A stretch of 64,000 nt of DNA from Gammaproteobacteria bacterium (lineage in GTDB: Bacteria > Pseudomonadota > Gammaproteobacteria > Arenicellales > Poriferihabitantaceae): the NCBI GenBank assembly GCA_030432755.1, contig JAUILZ010000011.1, positions 1-64,000 of the forward strand, read 5' to 3'. Position 1 is the stretch's first letter; each line of letters begins with the position of its first letter. Below the pieces are notes generated by a model, which worked only from the letters and a program-made list of their open reading frames with translations, searched no databases and was not told where the DNA came from. Positions 44,699 through 52,987 of the stretch are shown here, piece after piece. Position numbers and translations under genes: made by a program.

Positions 44699-45493
44699 AT
44701 GAACCTGCCACAGCCCATCCTGCTCCGCGTCGAGGAAAGCCGCAGGATTCATCCCAGTTTTCAGCGCGTGGTATTCCGTGGAGACGGTCTTTCGCGGGTG
44801 CCGGAGAATTGCGCCGGCCTGCATATCAAGCTGTTCTTCCCCGCGCCGGGCCAGGACAGCCTGACCCTGCCGGTGCGCCGGGAGACGGGAATCGAGTGGC
44901 CGCCGTCCGACAAGCGCCCCGTCAGCCGGACCTTCTCCATCCGCGCCTGCGACCGGCAACAGGAAAAACTCACCGTCGACTTCGTGCTTCACCCCGAGCC
45001 CGGTATCGCGAGCGACTGGGCGGCCAACGCGAACCCGGGAGACCTCCTTGGCCTGGCCGGTCCCGGCGAAGTAACCCTCTACGACCCGGAAGCGCCGGTG
45101 CAATACCTCATCGGCGACCTGTCCGCCCTGCCCGCCCTGGAGGCCGTGGCCGAAGAAATGCCCGCGAGCACCGATATCCGGGTATTCATCGAATTGCCCG
45201 AGGGCGTCGAGTCACGCCCGGAATGGTTTCGTGGCGACAACATCCGGGTCAGTTATCTCGTCCAGCAATACGACCCGGAATCCGAACTGCTGCCACTGCT
45301 GCGCGCGGAGGGGATCGACCCGGAGGCAACCGGGGTCTCGCTCGCCGGGGAACATCGAACCGTGGTGGCGCTCAGGGCGTGGCTACGTTCACTCGGCTTG
45401 CCGAAGCCGCGCCTCTATGCCGTTCCCTATTGGCGTTTCGGCGACGACGAGGAGGCCTATCACGCCGACCGCCACGAGGTCATGGACAACTGA
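44699..45493 (+). CDS. Siderophore-interacting protein (FAD/NAD(P)H ferric-siderophore reductase)
   Basis: 264 residues. The FAD-binding 9 domain includes RPVSRTFSIRAC and a DFVLHPEPGIASDWA segment. The SIP NAD(P)H domain follows (YLIGDLSALPALEAVAEEMP), and a C-terminal tail reads RLYAVPYWRFGDDEEAYHADR. This YWR-G-x-x-E-ExxH ending is the classical SIP/ViuB mark. It reduces Fe(III) from an imported siderophore. It precedes the importer genes by 22 bases and probably starts their operon. ATG at 44699 with GAGG five bases upstream. Confidence 0.92.
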   Translation: MNLPQPILLRVEESRRIHPSFQRVVFRGDGLSRVPENCAGLHIKLFFPAPGQDSLTLPVRRETGIEWPPSDKRPVSRTFSIRACDRQQEKLTVDFVLHPEPGIASDWAANANPGDLLGLAGPGEVTLYDPEAPVQYLIGDLSALPALEAVAEEMPASTDIRVFIELPEGVESRPEWFRGDNIRVSYLVQQYDPESELLPLLRAEGIDPEATGVSLAGEHRTVVALRAWLRSLGLPKPRLYAVPYWRFGDDEEAYHADRHEVMDN

Positions 45494-45515
45494 ATTCAAC
45501 CGCTGCCATTCACTG

Positions 45516-46442
45516 ATGACTTGTTTCAAGCGCTCACCCGGCCTGCGCGCATTTGCCGCGCTCACGGCTTGCCTCCTGGTCCTGGCCGCGGCGCTGTCGC
45601 GCGCAGTGGCAACCGAGATCGTCCACCAGCAGGGCACCGCGACGTTTGACAACGTCCCCGAACGGGTCATTACCTTCGACCTCGCGAGCCTGGACACGCT
45701 GGACGCCCTCGGCGTGGAGGTCATCGGCCTGCCCAAGGCATTGCTGCCGCCCAATCTCGAGAAGTACCGGGACGATCGCTATGAAAACGTCGGCTCGCTG
45801 TTCGAACCGGACTTTGAGAAAGTCGCGCGCCTCGCCCCCGACCTGATCATCGTCGCCAACCGCTCGTCCCCGGCCTACGAGATGCTGAATCAAATTGCGC
45901 CGACCATCGACATGTCGGTCTGGGGAGAAGACTTCCTTGGCCAGTTCCGCGCCCGGGTGCGCGACCTGGCGCGACTGTTCGCCGTCGAAGAGGAGGCAGA
46001 ATCCCGCATCGTGGCGATCGATGCGCGCATCACGGCATTGCGCGAACGCGCGGCGGACGCCGGCACTGCGCTCGTGATCATGACCAATGGCGGCAAGCTC
46101 AGCGCCTATGGTCCCGGGTCGCGCTTCGGCATCATTCACGACGAATTCGGCTTCGCCCCGGCACAGCCAGGAATCAAGACCGCCATCCATGGAGATCCGA
46201 TCGCGTTCGAGTTTATCGTCAAGATGGATCCGGAATGGTTGTTCGTCGTCGACCGGGATTCGGCGGTGGGCGCGGGCGCCGCGAGCGCCCGGGCCACCCT
46301 CGACAATGACCTGGTGAAGCAGACCCGGGCTTCCCGGAACGACCGGATCGTCTACCTCGATACGGTGTACTGGTACCTGGTGGGTAATGGCGTGCAAGCC
46401 GTGGAAATCATCGTCGACAACGTGGCGCAAGTCGTTCGCTAG
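45516..46442 (+). CDS. Periplasmic ferric-siderophore binding protein
   Basis: 308 residues. A signal peptide ends near VATE (about residue 32), then a Peripla_BP_2 fold: ERVITFDLASLDTLDALGVEVIG, LAPDLIIVANRSSP and AYGPGSRFGIIHDEFGF. It belongs to the FatB/CeuE/VctP group for catechol-type or mixed siderophores. It binds the ferric complex released by the outer-membrane receptor and passes it to the FecCD-like permeases next door. The in-frame upstream extension is rejected because of the strong leader at 45516. Confidence 0.88.
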   Translation: MTCFKRSPGLRAFAALTACLLVLAAALSRAVATEIVHQQGTATFDNVPERVITFDLASLDTLDALGVEVIGLPKALLPPNLEKYRDDRYENVGSLFEPDFEKVARLAPDLIIVANRSSPAYEMLNQIAPTIDMSVWGEDFLGQFRARVRDLARLFAVEEEAESRIVAIDARITALRERAADAGTALVIMTNGGKLSAYGPGSRFGIIHDEFGFAPAQPGIKTAIHGDPIAFEFIVKMDPEWLFVVDRDSAVGAGAASARATLDNDLVKQTRASRNDRIVYLDTVYWYLVGNGVQAVEIIVDNVAQVVR

Positions 46443-46480
46443 CCCGAATAATTCACCGGCCGAAATCGGGCAAGCGGGTT

Positions 46481-47416
46481 TTGGGATCGACCCTGAAAGC
46501 AGGCATTGTCGCGGGCCTGCTGCTCGGTGGCCTGTCCATCGTCAGCCTTTCCATCGGCGTCGCCGACCTCGCCAGCCTGGACCTCCTGTGGGCGTCGCGC
46601 CTGCCGCGCACCCTCGCGCTCGTCCTGACCGGGATGTCCCTGGCGGTGGCGGGAATGATCATGCAGATGATCGTGCAGAACCGCTTCGTCGAGCCCGCGA
46701 CCACGGGCACCCTGGAATGCGCCGCCCTCGGCATGCTCGGGGTTCTGGTCTGGAACCCCGAGGCGAGCGTCTTCACCCGCATGACGGTGGCCACCATCGC
46801 GGCGCTCGCCGGCACCCTGCTCTATCTCCAGCTGATCCGCCGCATCCGCTGGGAAAGCACGGTGATCGTGCCGCTGGTGGGCATGGTATATGCCGGGATC
46901 GCCGGCGCGGTGGCGGGCTTCATCGCATTCCAGGAAGACCTTTTGCAAACCCTGTACGTCTGGATGCAGGGGGATTTCTCCGCCATCTTGCGCGGGCGCT
47001 ACGAACTCCTGTGGATGGTCCTGCCGGTGAGCATCCTTGCCTATTGGAGCGCCGACCGATTCACCCTCATCGGTCTTGGTCGCGAGACCTCGGAAACGCT
47101 GGGCATACCCTATCGCTGGATCGTGACCTGGGGCCTGATACTGATTTCGGTGATCAGCGCCTCGACACTGGTCACGGCGGGGCTGATTCCCTTCGTCGGC
47201 CTGCTGGTGCCCAATCTCGTGAGCCTCGTGATGGGCGACAACCTGCGCCGCGCACTGCCCTGGGTCGCGCTCTCGGGCGCGCTCCTCCTGCTGCTTTGCG
47301 ACATCGTCGGACGATTGATCACCTTCCCGTACGAGGTGCCCGTCGGCACCGTCACCGGTCTCGTCGGCAGCGCCGGTTTCCTCGTCCTGCTGGCGAAACG
47401 CCATGCACGCGGCTGA
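46481..47416 (+). CDS. Iron-siderophore ABC importer, permease 1 (FecCD family)
   Basis: 311 residues with about nine hydrophobic segments, FecCD family. RLPRTLALVLTGMSLAVAGMIMQMIVQNRF at the start and the GLIPFVGLLVPNLVSLVMGDNLR loop near 220 (ATPase contact) are typical. TTG at 46481 gives a good length but the start is uncertain; no upstream ATG in frame was found. The 38-base gap before it contains a hairpin GCCCGA/TCGGGC. It overlaps the second permease by 14 bases. Confidence 0.85.
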   Translation: MGSTLKAGIVAGLLLGGLSIVSLSIGVADLASLDLLWASRLPRTLALVLTGMSLAVAGMIMQMIVQNRFVEPATTGTLECAALGMLGVLVWNPEASVFTRMTVATIAALAGTLLYLQLIRRIRWESTVIVPLVGMVYAGIAGAVAGFIAFQEDLLQTLYVWMQGDFSAILRGRYELLWMVLPVSILAYWSADRFTLIGLGRETSETLGIPYRWIVTWGLILISVISASTLVTAGLIPFVGLLVPNLVSLVMGDNLRRALPWVALSGALLLLLCDIVGRLITFPYEVPVGTVTGLVGSAGFLVLLAKRHARG

Positions 47417-48374
47417 AGCCGGTACATTCCCCGGCCCGGGACATCGCCTGCTGCTAGCCTGGCTCGCCGTGGCCGGCGCCTGCTCCCTGTTCCTCTTCCA
47501 TGACACCGGGCCGGCGCTGGATTTCGTCCTGCGTTTCCGCGGCAACAAGCTCTGGGCGCTGGTCCTGGTAGCGGCGGCCGTGGCCAGCGCGACACTGGTG
47601 TTCCAGACCATCAGCCACAACCGCATCCTCACACCGGAGATCGTCGGCTTCGACGCGCTCTACATTTTCCTGCAGACACTGCTGGTGTTCTGCCTCGGGG
47701 GTACCGGCTTCAGCCTGATCGCGCCGGAGCTGAAATGGTTGATGGAGGTTATCCTGATGCTGGGCGTGGTGCTGTTCCTCGGTCGGGTGTTCCTCACCGG
47801 CAGGACCTCGCTCCACCTGCTGGTGCTGGGCGGCATCATCGTCGGCATTTTCTTCCGCAGCGCGTCGTCGCTGATGCAGCGGCTGATCAACCCGTCAGAT
47901 TTCGTCGTCCTCCAGGACAGCTATTTCGCGAGCTTCAACCAGGTCAATAGCGAACTGCTGGCCGTCTCCACCGTGATCGTATTGCTCGCTACGGGGTGCA
48001 TCTTCCTGCTTCGCAATGAACTCGACGTCCTGTTGCTCGGCCGCGAAACCAGTCTCGGACTGGGTATCCGCCATGCCACCCGAACGCGCCAGTTGCTGCT
48101 CCTGGTCACCGTGCTGATCTCGATCTCCACCGCCCTCGTCGGACCGATCACCTTCCTCGGCCTGATCGTGGTGCATCTCGCCTATCGCGTGACGGGCAGC
48201 CATGCGCACCGCTACGTCATTCCCATGGCCATCGCCATCGGGATACTTTTCCTCGTCGGCGGCCAGGCGCTGCTCGAACGCGTATTCAATCTCGAGACCC
48301 AGCTCAGCTTCATCGTGGAATTCATCGGCGGCATCTTCTTTATCTGGCTTCTGTTGCGGGGGTCGCGGCGATGA
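47403..48374 (+). CDS. Iron-siderophore ABC importer, permease 2 (FecCD family)
   Basis: 323 residues with about ten hydrophobic segments. FRGNKLWALVLVAAAVASATLVFQTISHNRILTPEIVGFDALY and the GPITFLGLIVVHLAYRVTGSHAHR loop mark the second half of a FatC/CeuC-type pair. It forms a heterodimer with the previous permease. The gene is overlapped by both neighbours, ending in an ATGA junction with the ATPase. Confidence 0.9.
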   Translation: MHAAEAGTFPGPGHRLLLAWLAVAGACSLFLFHDTGPALDFVLRFRGNKLWALVLVAAAVASATLVFQTISHNRILTPEIVGFDALYIFLQTLLVFCLGGTGFSLIAPELKWLMEVILMLGVVLFLGRVFLTGRTSLHLLVLGGIIVGIFFRSASSLMQRLINPSDFVVLQDSYFASFNQVNSELLAVSTVIVLLATGCIFLLRNELDVLLLGRETSLGLGIRHATRTRQLLLLVTVLISISTALVGPITFLGLIVVHLAYRVTGSHAHRYVIPMAIAIGILFLVGGQALLERVFNLETQLSFIVEFIGGIFFIWLLLRGSRR

Positions 48375-49132
48375 TCGTCGTCGAGCAGGTCACCCGGCAT
48401 TACGACCGCGAGCCGGTGCTGCACGCCGTCGAACTCCGGCTTGCGGCGGCCGGCCTCACGGCGATCATCGGCCCGAACGGCGCCGGCAAGTCGACACTGC
48501 TGTCGCTGATCGCGGGGTTGGATCAACCGGACGGTGGCCAGATCTTTCTCGACGGTAGGCCCCTCGCCGCCTATACACGACGCGAACTGGCCACCTCGCT
48601 CACCATGTTGCGCCAGCGCCAGGCTTTCAACGCGCGGCTACGGGTGCGCGAACTTGTGCTGTTCGGTCGCTATCCCCATCACCAGGGGCGGCCCGGCGCC
48701 GCGGACTACGCCAAACTCGACGAGGTGATGACATACATGCATGTCACTGAGGTGGCCGACCGGTTCTTCGACCAGCTATCGGGCGGCCAACAGCAGCGAG
48801 TGCTGATCGCCATGGCGCTCGCCCAGGACACGCCCTACCTCCTCCTCGACGAACCGCTCAATAACCTCGATATACCCAACGCGGTGGCGATGATGAAGTT
48901 GCTGCGACGCTTCGTGGAGGATCTCGGCAAGCGCATCGTGATCGTGATCCACGATGTCAATTTCGCCAGCTGCTACAGCGACGAGGTGATCGCCCTGAAA
49001 GACGGCCGCGTCGCCTTCCAGGGCAACCCCGCGGATCTCATGGTTCCGAAAATGCTGGAGTCGATTTACGGCATGCCGATGCCTGTCCAGGTAATCGATG
49101 ACAAGCCTGTCAGTTTCTACTACCTGTCCTGA
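48371..49132 (+). CDS. Iron-siderophore ABC importer, ATPase
   Basis: 253 residues. Walker A GPNGAGKSTL, signature LSGGQQQRVLIAMAL, Walker B YLLLDEPLNNLD and switch His in IVIHDVNFAS are complete. MLRQRQAFNARLRVRELVLFGRYPHHQGR is typical of FecE/FatE-type ATPases. It powers import by the two preceding permeases. The stop is only 11 bases from that of the convergent peroxidase gene, so the transcripts may interfere. Confidence 0.92.
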   Translation: MIVVEQVTRHYDREPVLHAVELRLAAAGLTAIIGPNGAGKSTLLSLIAGLDQPDGGQIFLDGRPLAAYTRRELATSLTMLRQRQAFNARLRVRELVLFGRYPHHQGRPGAADYAKLDEVMTYMHVTEVADRFFDQLSGGQQQRVLIAMALAQDTPYLLLDEPLNNLDIPNAVAMMKLLRRFVEDLGKRIVIVIHDVNFASCYSDEVIALKDGRVAFQGNPADLMVPKMLESIYGMPMPVQVIDDKPVSFYYLS

Positions 49133-49143
49133 ACTGGGTCGAT

Positions 49144-50325
49144 TCAATCCGATGACAACAGGTGCTCATAGCGCCGATCCGTCAGGGTCTTGAGGAAAGC
49201 CACCAGCGCGTCGATGCGGCGCGCGTCCAGCGCCGGCCCGTGTTCCAGTTCCTCCAGCGACAGGTTGGCGTCCACCTCGGGCGCTTCCCAGGGCTCGCCG
49301 GTTTCCGGGTTGGTCTGCGACGCCTTCGCCTTGCTGTTGTACTTGTTGTAGAACACCACGGTGGTGCGCAGGTCGTCGAATACGCCGTTGTGCATGTATG
49401 GTGCGGTGACCGCGACGTTGCGCAGGGTCGGCACCTTGAACTTGCCGTCCTGGGCGGGATCGGTCACCGCGGGATTGTCCAGCAGGCCGTGATCGACGTG
49501 GCCCGGCGCGCTGCCGTTGAGCGCCCGCACCGCGCGGTTCTCCGGTATGCCGATGTTGTGATAGGTGTAGTTGGTAAACGTTTCGTCCGCGGCCACCTGG
49601 GAATTGCGGAGCTGGTGGCACTGGTTGCAGTTGGTGAACTGCTGCGAGAAAAACAGCAGCCGACCGAGTTCCTCCTCCTCCGTGAATTTCACCTCGCCTC
49701 GCAGCATGCGGTCGTAGCGGGAATCGAAGGAAAAAAACGCTTCGGTCGATTGAAACGCCGCGAGGCTGTCGCGCAGCGCCTCGTAAGCGGCGTCTGTGTC
49801 CGCCAGCGTGTGCTCGCCATAAAGCTTTGCAAATGCTGTGACGTAGGCCGGGTTTTCCATCAGCCGCGCTACCACCGATGCCTCGTCCGGCATGTTCATC
49901 TCCACGGGATTGAGCGGCGGCTGGCCGGCCTGGCCGTGGAGGTCCGGCTCGCGGCCATCGAGAAACTGGCCGCCAACGTATTCGCCATCGTCGCGCAAGT
50001 GGAACCGGGGCGAGAAACTCGCATAAAGCGCGGTGGGCGTATTGCGGTCGCCCAGGGAGCGGCCGTCATCGCCCAGTGACACGGCCTTTCCTGGAGTGCT
50101 TACTCGAGGATCGGTAAAGGCGAAGTCCGCATTGTGGCAGGTTGCGCAGGACTGGGTCCGGTTGCGCGACAGGCTGGTGTCGTTGAACAGGGCCTCGCCG
50201 AGCAGCTCCCGGCTGTCCAGTGAAATCGGATCGGCGCCTCGCACCACGGCGGCGAGGAATCCGGCCAGGACTACGACCAGGCCAAGCCCCTGGGCCAGTC
50301 CGGTTGGATGCGCGCCCCGCGTCAC
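49144..50325 (-). CDS. MauG/CCP-family di-haem cytochrome c peroxidase
   Basis: 393 residues. The hydrophobic leader TGLAQGLGLVVVLAGFLAAVV targets it to the periplasm. Two haem-c motifs are CATCH (about 62) and CNQCH (about 230), plus family segments DRNTPTALYASFSPRFHLRDDG, NPVEMNMPDE and VPTLRNVAVTAPYMHNG. GTG at 50325 is preferred over an in-frame TTG at 50373, because GTGA overlaps the preceding stop and the TTG version overlaps that gene by 52 bases. It closes the FbpABC operon and may oxidise iron or a cargo protein. Confidence 0.87.
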   Translation of the reverse strand: MTRGAHPTGLAQGLGLVVVLAGFLAAVVRGADPISLDSRELLGEALFNDTSLSRNRTQSCATCHNADFAFTDPRVSTPGKAVSLGDDGRSLGDRNTPTALYASFSPRFHLRDDGEYVGGQFLDGREPDLHGQAGQPPLNPVEMNMPDEASVVARLMENPAYVTAFAKLYGEHTLADTDAAYEALRDSLAAFQSTEAFFSFDSRYDRMLRGEVKFTEEEELGRLLFFSQQFTNCNQCHQLRNSQVAADETFTNYTYHNIGIPENRAVRALNGSAPGHVDHGLLDNPAVTDPAQDGKFKVPTLRNVAVTAPYMHNGVFDDLRTTVVFYNKYNSKAKASQTNPETGEPWEAPEVDANLSLEELEHGPALDARRIDALVAFLKTLTDRRYEHLLSSD

Positions 50326-50702
50326 CGGGCGGGAGGACTGGGCCGGGTCAGGATAAACGTCGAGCAGGCGCAAATCACCACCGCCTGTACGACGATCACC
50401 GTCACAGGCGCCTCGAGGACCAGGGAGAGGACAAGGATCGCTGCCATGGAGATGACGCTCGCGATCTTCGCCGGCCGGCTGATCGCCCCATACCGCTGCC
50501 AGTCGACGATCAGTGGCCCGAAAACACGGTGGCGCAACAACCAGGCCTGTAACCGGTCCGACGAGCGCGCGAAGGCGTATGCGGACACGAGCACGAAAGG
50601 CGTGGTGGGCAGAAGGGGCAGGACCACGCCGAGGGCGCCCAGTGCAAGCGCCGCCAGCCCGATTGTCAGCCAGGCAGCGCGCTTCATCGTCGTGGCGATC
50701 AT
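50322..50702 (-). CDS. YbaN-like (DUF454) inner-membrane protein
   Basis: 126 residues. MKRAAWLTIGLAALALGALGVVLPLLPTTPFVLVSAYAFARSS is the DUF454 hallmark, and RHRVFGPLIVDW follows, with two further hydrophobic segments near 80-115. Members of this small family have no settled function, although some are iron- or haem-linked by position. It sits between the DUF6607 and peroxidase genes and is coupled to the latter by the GTGA overlap. Confidence 0.85.
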   Translation of the reverse strand: MIATTMKRAAWLTIGLAALALGALGVVLPLLPTTPFVLVSAYAFARSSDRLQAWLLRHRVFGPLIVDWQRYGAISRPAKIASVISMAAILVLSLVLEAPVTVIVVQAVVICACSTFILTRPSPPAR

Positions 50703-50750
50703 TGTCGAACTACCCGCAGGCGTCGATCAACCAGGTTGGCCTGCCTGGCG

Positions 50751-51884
50751 CTATTCCGGCGTGACGATATAGTCGTCAATGGCATCCTCTATTGCCGCCT
50801 GCATGTCCTCGTCCGGGGATATCGATTCCGCCAGTTCGAACAGTACCTGGTACATCGGCGCGCCATCCTCCCGGCTTCCGAGGACGATGCGTTCATTGTG
50901 TTCGACGAGGTCGCGCCAGTAATCCCTGACACCGGCCCAGAACGGGGCGGTGCGTCGCCAGTAGTCCACCCCGGCGGTGAAATCGGTGCCCACAATGCGT
51001 TCGTAGCGGCTCATCCCGGCCTCCCTTGCAAGATAGGGGAGCGGCCGACGCAGTTCACCGTCCGGGGTGATCACGGCCTTCAACGCGTCCTCCTCCATGG
51101 CCCAGCCGGTGGGGGTGATGGTGATGCGCATCGTCCCGGCGAGTGCGTCGTAGTCGTCGCGCACGCTGAACTCGCGTCGCGGCAATGGCCGCAGCATCTC
51201 CTCGCTCTGCCAGTGGGAATAACCGGGCAGGTGGAGCCAGCGCCCCATGGCCTCGTAGCGTGGGGAGTCGTCCACCTGGTACACCGCCTGGCTCCAGCGG
51301 CCTTGCGCCTCCGCCGGGGAAATCGAATTCCTGTTCCAGGTCCGGTGGCCCTGGAAGGCGAGCACGGTGTCGTCCTCGAAGGTCCAGTCCTGGCGCCAGT
51401 GCTTCACCACCATGGGCTCCGACACCGTGCCGTCTTCCATGAGGAAGTGCATCACTAGGATCTGCTGCAGGCTAATGAAGCCGGGTTCGTCGGCAATGAC
51501 CTCGATCTTCTCCGTGGCCCAGGACTGGTAGGGCTGTGGCGGGACGTAGTCCGGGGTAAAACCGATGGTCTCGATGAAATCGAAGGTGGTGCGGAAATCC
51601 CCCGCCAGCGCCAGGATCGCCCGGCGGTCGCGCTCGTAGGGCGTCAGGTCCTCGGCCTGCAGCGCCTCCCAGGCGGGACCCCCACGCGGCGCGAGTTCCA
51701 CCGCGGGGCCACGGGTCGTTCCACCCCGGGGACGCATGGCGTCGTCATCGGCATAGGGCCAGGAAAAGGTGAAGCGGGCCAGAGCCTGCCGCTCTCCCTC
51801 GGCGTCGCTTTCGCCATGGGCGACGGTGGACAACGAGACGAGAAAAAAAAGAAGGAAACCGTGGCGGATTCTGGTGATGGTCAT
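50751..51884 (-). CDS. DUF6607-family exported protein
   Basis: 377 residues. The signal peptide MTITRIRHGFLLFFLVSLS..AHG ends near residue 25. Family-like stretches are RRAILALAGDFRTTFDFIETIGF, VVKHWRQDWTFEDD and WSQAVYQVDDSPRYEAMGRW. No catalytic residues are known. The gene sits 35 bases downstream of fbpC and 48 upstream of the YbaN-like gene, so it belongs to the iron operon. ATG at 51884 is preferred over an in-frame start at 51923 that overlaps fbpC. Confidence 0.75.
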   Translation of the reverse strand: MTITRIRHGFLLFFLVSLSTVAHGESDAEGERQALARFTFSWPYADDDAMRPRGGTTRGPAVELAPRGGPAWEALQAEDLTPYERDRRAILALAGDFRTTFDFIETIGFTPDYVPPQPYQSWATEKIEVIADEPGFISLQQILVMHFLMEDGTVSEPMVVKHWRQDWTFEDDTVLAFQGHRTWNRNSISPAEAQGRWSQAVYQVDDSPRYEAMGRWLHLPGYSHWQSEEMLRPLPRREFSVRDDYDALAGTMRITITPTGWAMEEDALKAVITPDGELRRPLPYLAREAGMSRYERIVGTDFTAGVDYWRRTAPFWAGVRDYWRDLVEHNERIVLGSREDGAPMYQVLFELAESISPDEDMQAAIEDAIDDYIVTPE

Positions 51885-51919
51885 GACGAACGGATAGGCT
51901 GCATGGTCGGCGCGCGGCG

Positions 51920-52987
51920 TCAACCGGATCCGGTCCTGGGAAACACCACGAAATGCTTGAGGTCGAGGCGGATGCCGATCTCGTCCCCGGGCTGGTGGGC
52001 CTGGTGGCTGGGCGCCAGGCAGAGCACGCGAACATTGTCTCCGGCGACGAGCGTGTAGAGGTGATCCGCGCCGCGGAAGGCGCGCGACGCGACCCTGGCG
52101 CGAATCGGACCATCGGGATCTTGACGAACGTCATCCGGCCTGAGCAGCAGGTCCACACGCGTACCAGCGGGCCAGGCCGCAGACAGGTGGCCATTGAGTA
52201 CCCCGAGACCGGTGTCGAGCCGATTGTCTTCCAGCACCGTGGCCCCGACGAAGGCTCCGTGGCCGACGAACTCGGCGATAAACCGGTCCGCCGGGCGGTG
52301 ATACAGGTTGTACGCCGAGTCCCACTGGTGCAGCTTCCCCTTGTTGATGACCCCCATCACGTCCGAGAACGCAAATGCCTCGAACTGGTCATGCGTGACC
52401 AGCAGTGCAGTGATCCGGTCCTGGCGCAGCACCTCGCGCACCTCGCGCGCCAGTTGTTCCCTGAGTTCCAGGTCCTGGCCGCTGAACGGCTCATCGAGCA
52501 GCAGCACGCCGGGCCGGGGCGCCATCGCCCGCACCAGCGCCACCCGCTGTTGCTGGCCGCCGGAGAGTTCATGAGGATACTTGTCGGCATGTTCACTCAG
52601 GCCGACCAGTTCCAGCAATTCGCCAACACGCCGGCGGATATCCCCGGCGCCCTGCTTGCGGATGCCAAAGCTGACATTGCCGTTCACGGTGAGATGGGGA
52701 AACAGCGCCAGGTCCTGGAACACCATGCCGATGCTGCGCCGCTCGGGCGCGACGTGTTTTCCGTCGCCCGATACCAGTTGCCCGCGTACCCGGATACGCC
52801 CCGCGCCTAGCGGCTGGAAGCCCGCGATGGCGCGCAGGATGGTGGTCTTGCCGCATCCGCTGGGGCCGAGCAGGCTGCCGATTTCACCATCCGCGAGAGA
52901 GAAGCTCACGTTGTCGACGACCCGGTGACCACCGAGGTCGATACTGACGTCCTCGACATCGAGAACCGGTCGCGCGGGCTGACTCAT
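51920..52987 (-). CDS. fbpC: Iron(III) ABC importer ATPase (FbpC-like)
   Basis: 355 residues. Walker A GPSGCGKTT, signature LSGGQQQRVALVRAM, Walker B LLLDEPFSGQD and switch His in LLVTHDQFEAFAF. A C-terminal TOBE-like domain begins near 240 (WPAGTRVDLLLRPDDV). This matches the FbpC/spermidine-type ATPases and works with the FbpB-like permease, whose gene it overlaps by four bases. It would power uptake of iron delivered by the FbpA-like part of the fusion. Confidence 0.87.
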   Translation of the reverse strand: MSQPARPVLDVEDVSIDLGGHRVVDNVSFSLADGEIGSLLGPSGCGKTTILRAIAGFQPLGAGRIRVRGQLVSGDGKHVAPERRSIGMVFQDLALFPHLTVNGNVSFGIRKQGAGDIRRRVGELLELVGLSEHADKYPHELSGGQQQRVALVRAMAPRPGVLLLDEPFSGQDLELREQLAREVREVLRQDRITALLVTHDQFEAFAFSDVMGVINKGKLHQWDSAYNLYHRPADRFIAEFVGHGAFVGATVLEDNRLDTGLGVLNGHLSAAWPAGTRVDLLLRPDDVRQDPDGPIRARVASRAFRGADHLYTLVAGDNVRVLCLAPSHQAHQPGDEIGIRLDLKHFVVFPRTGSG

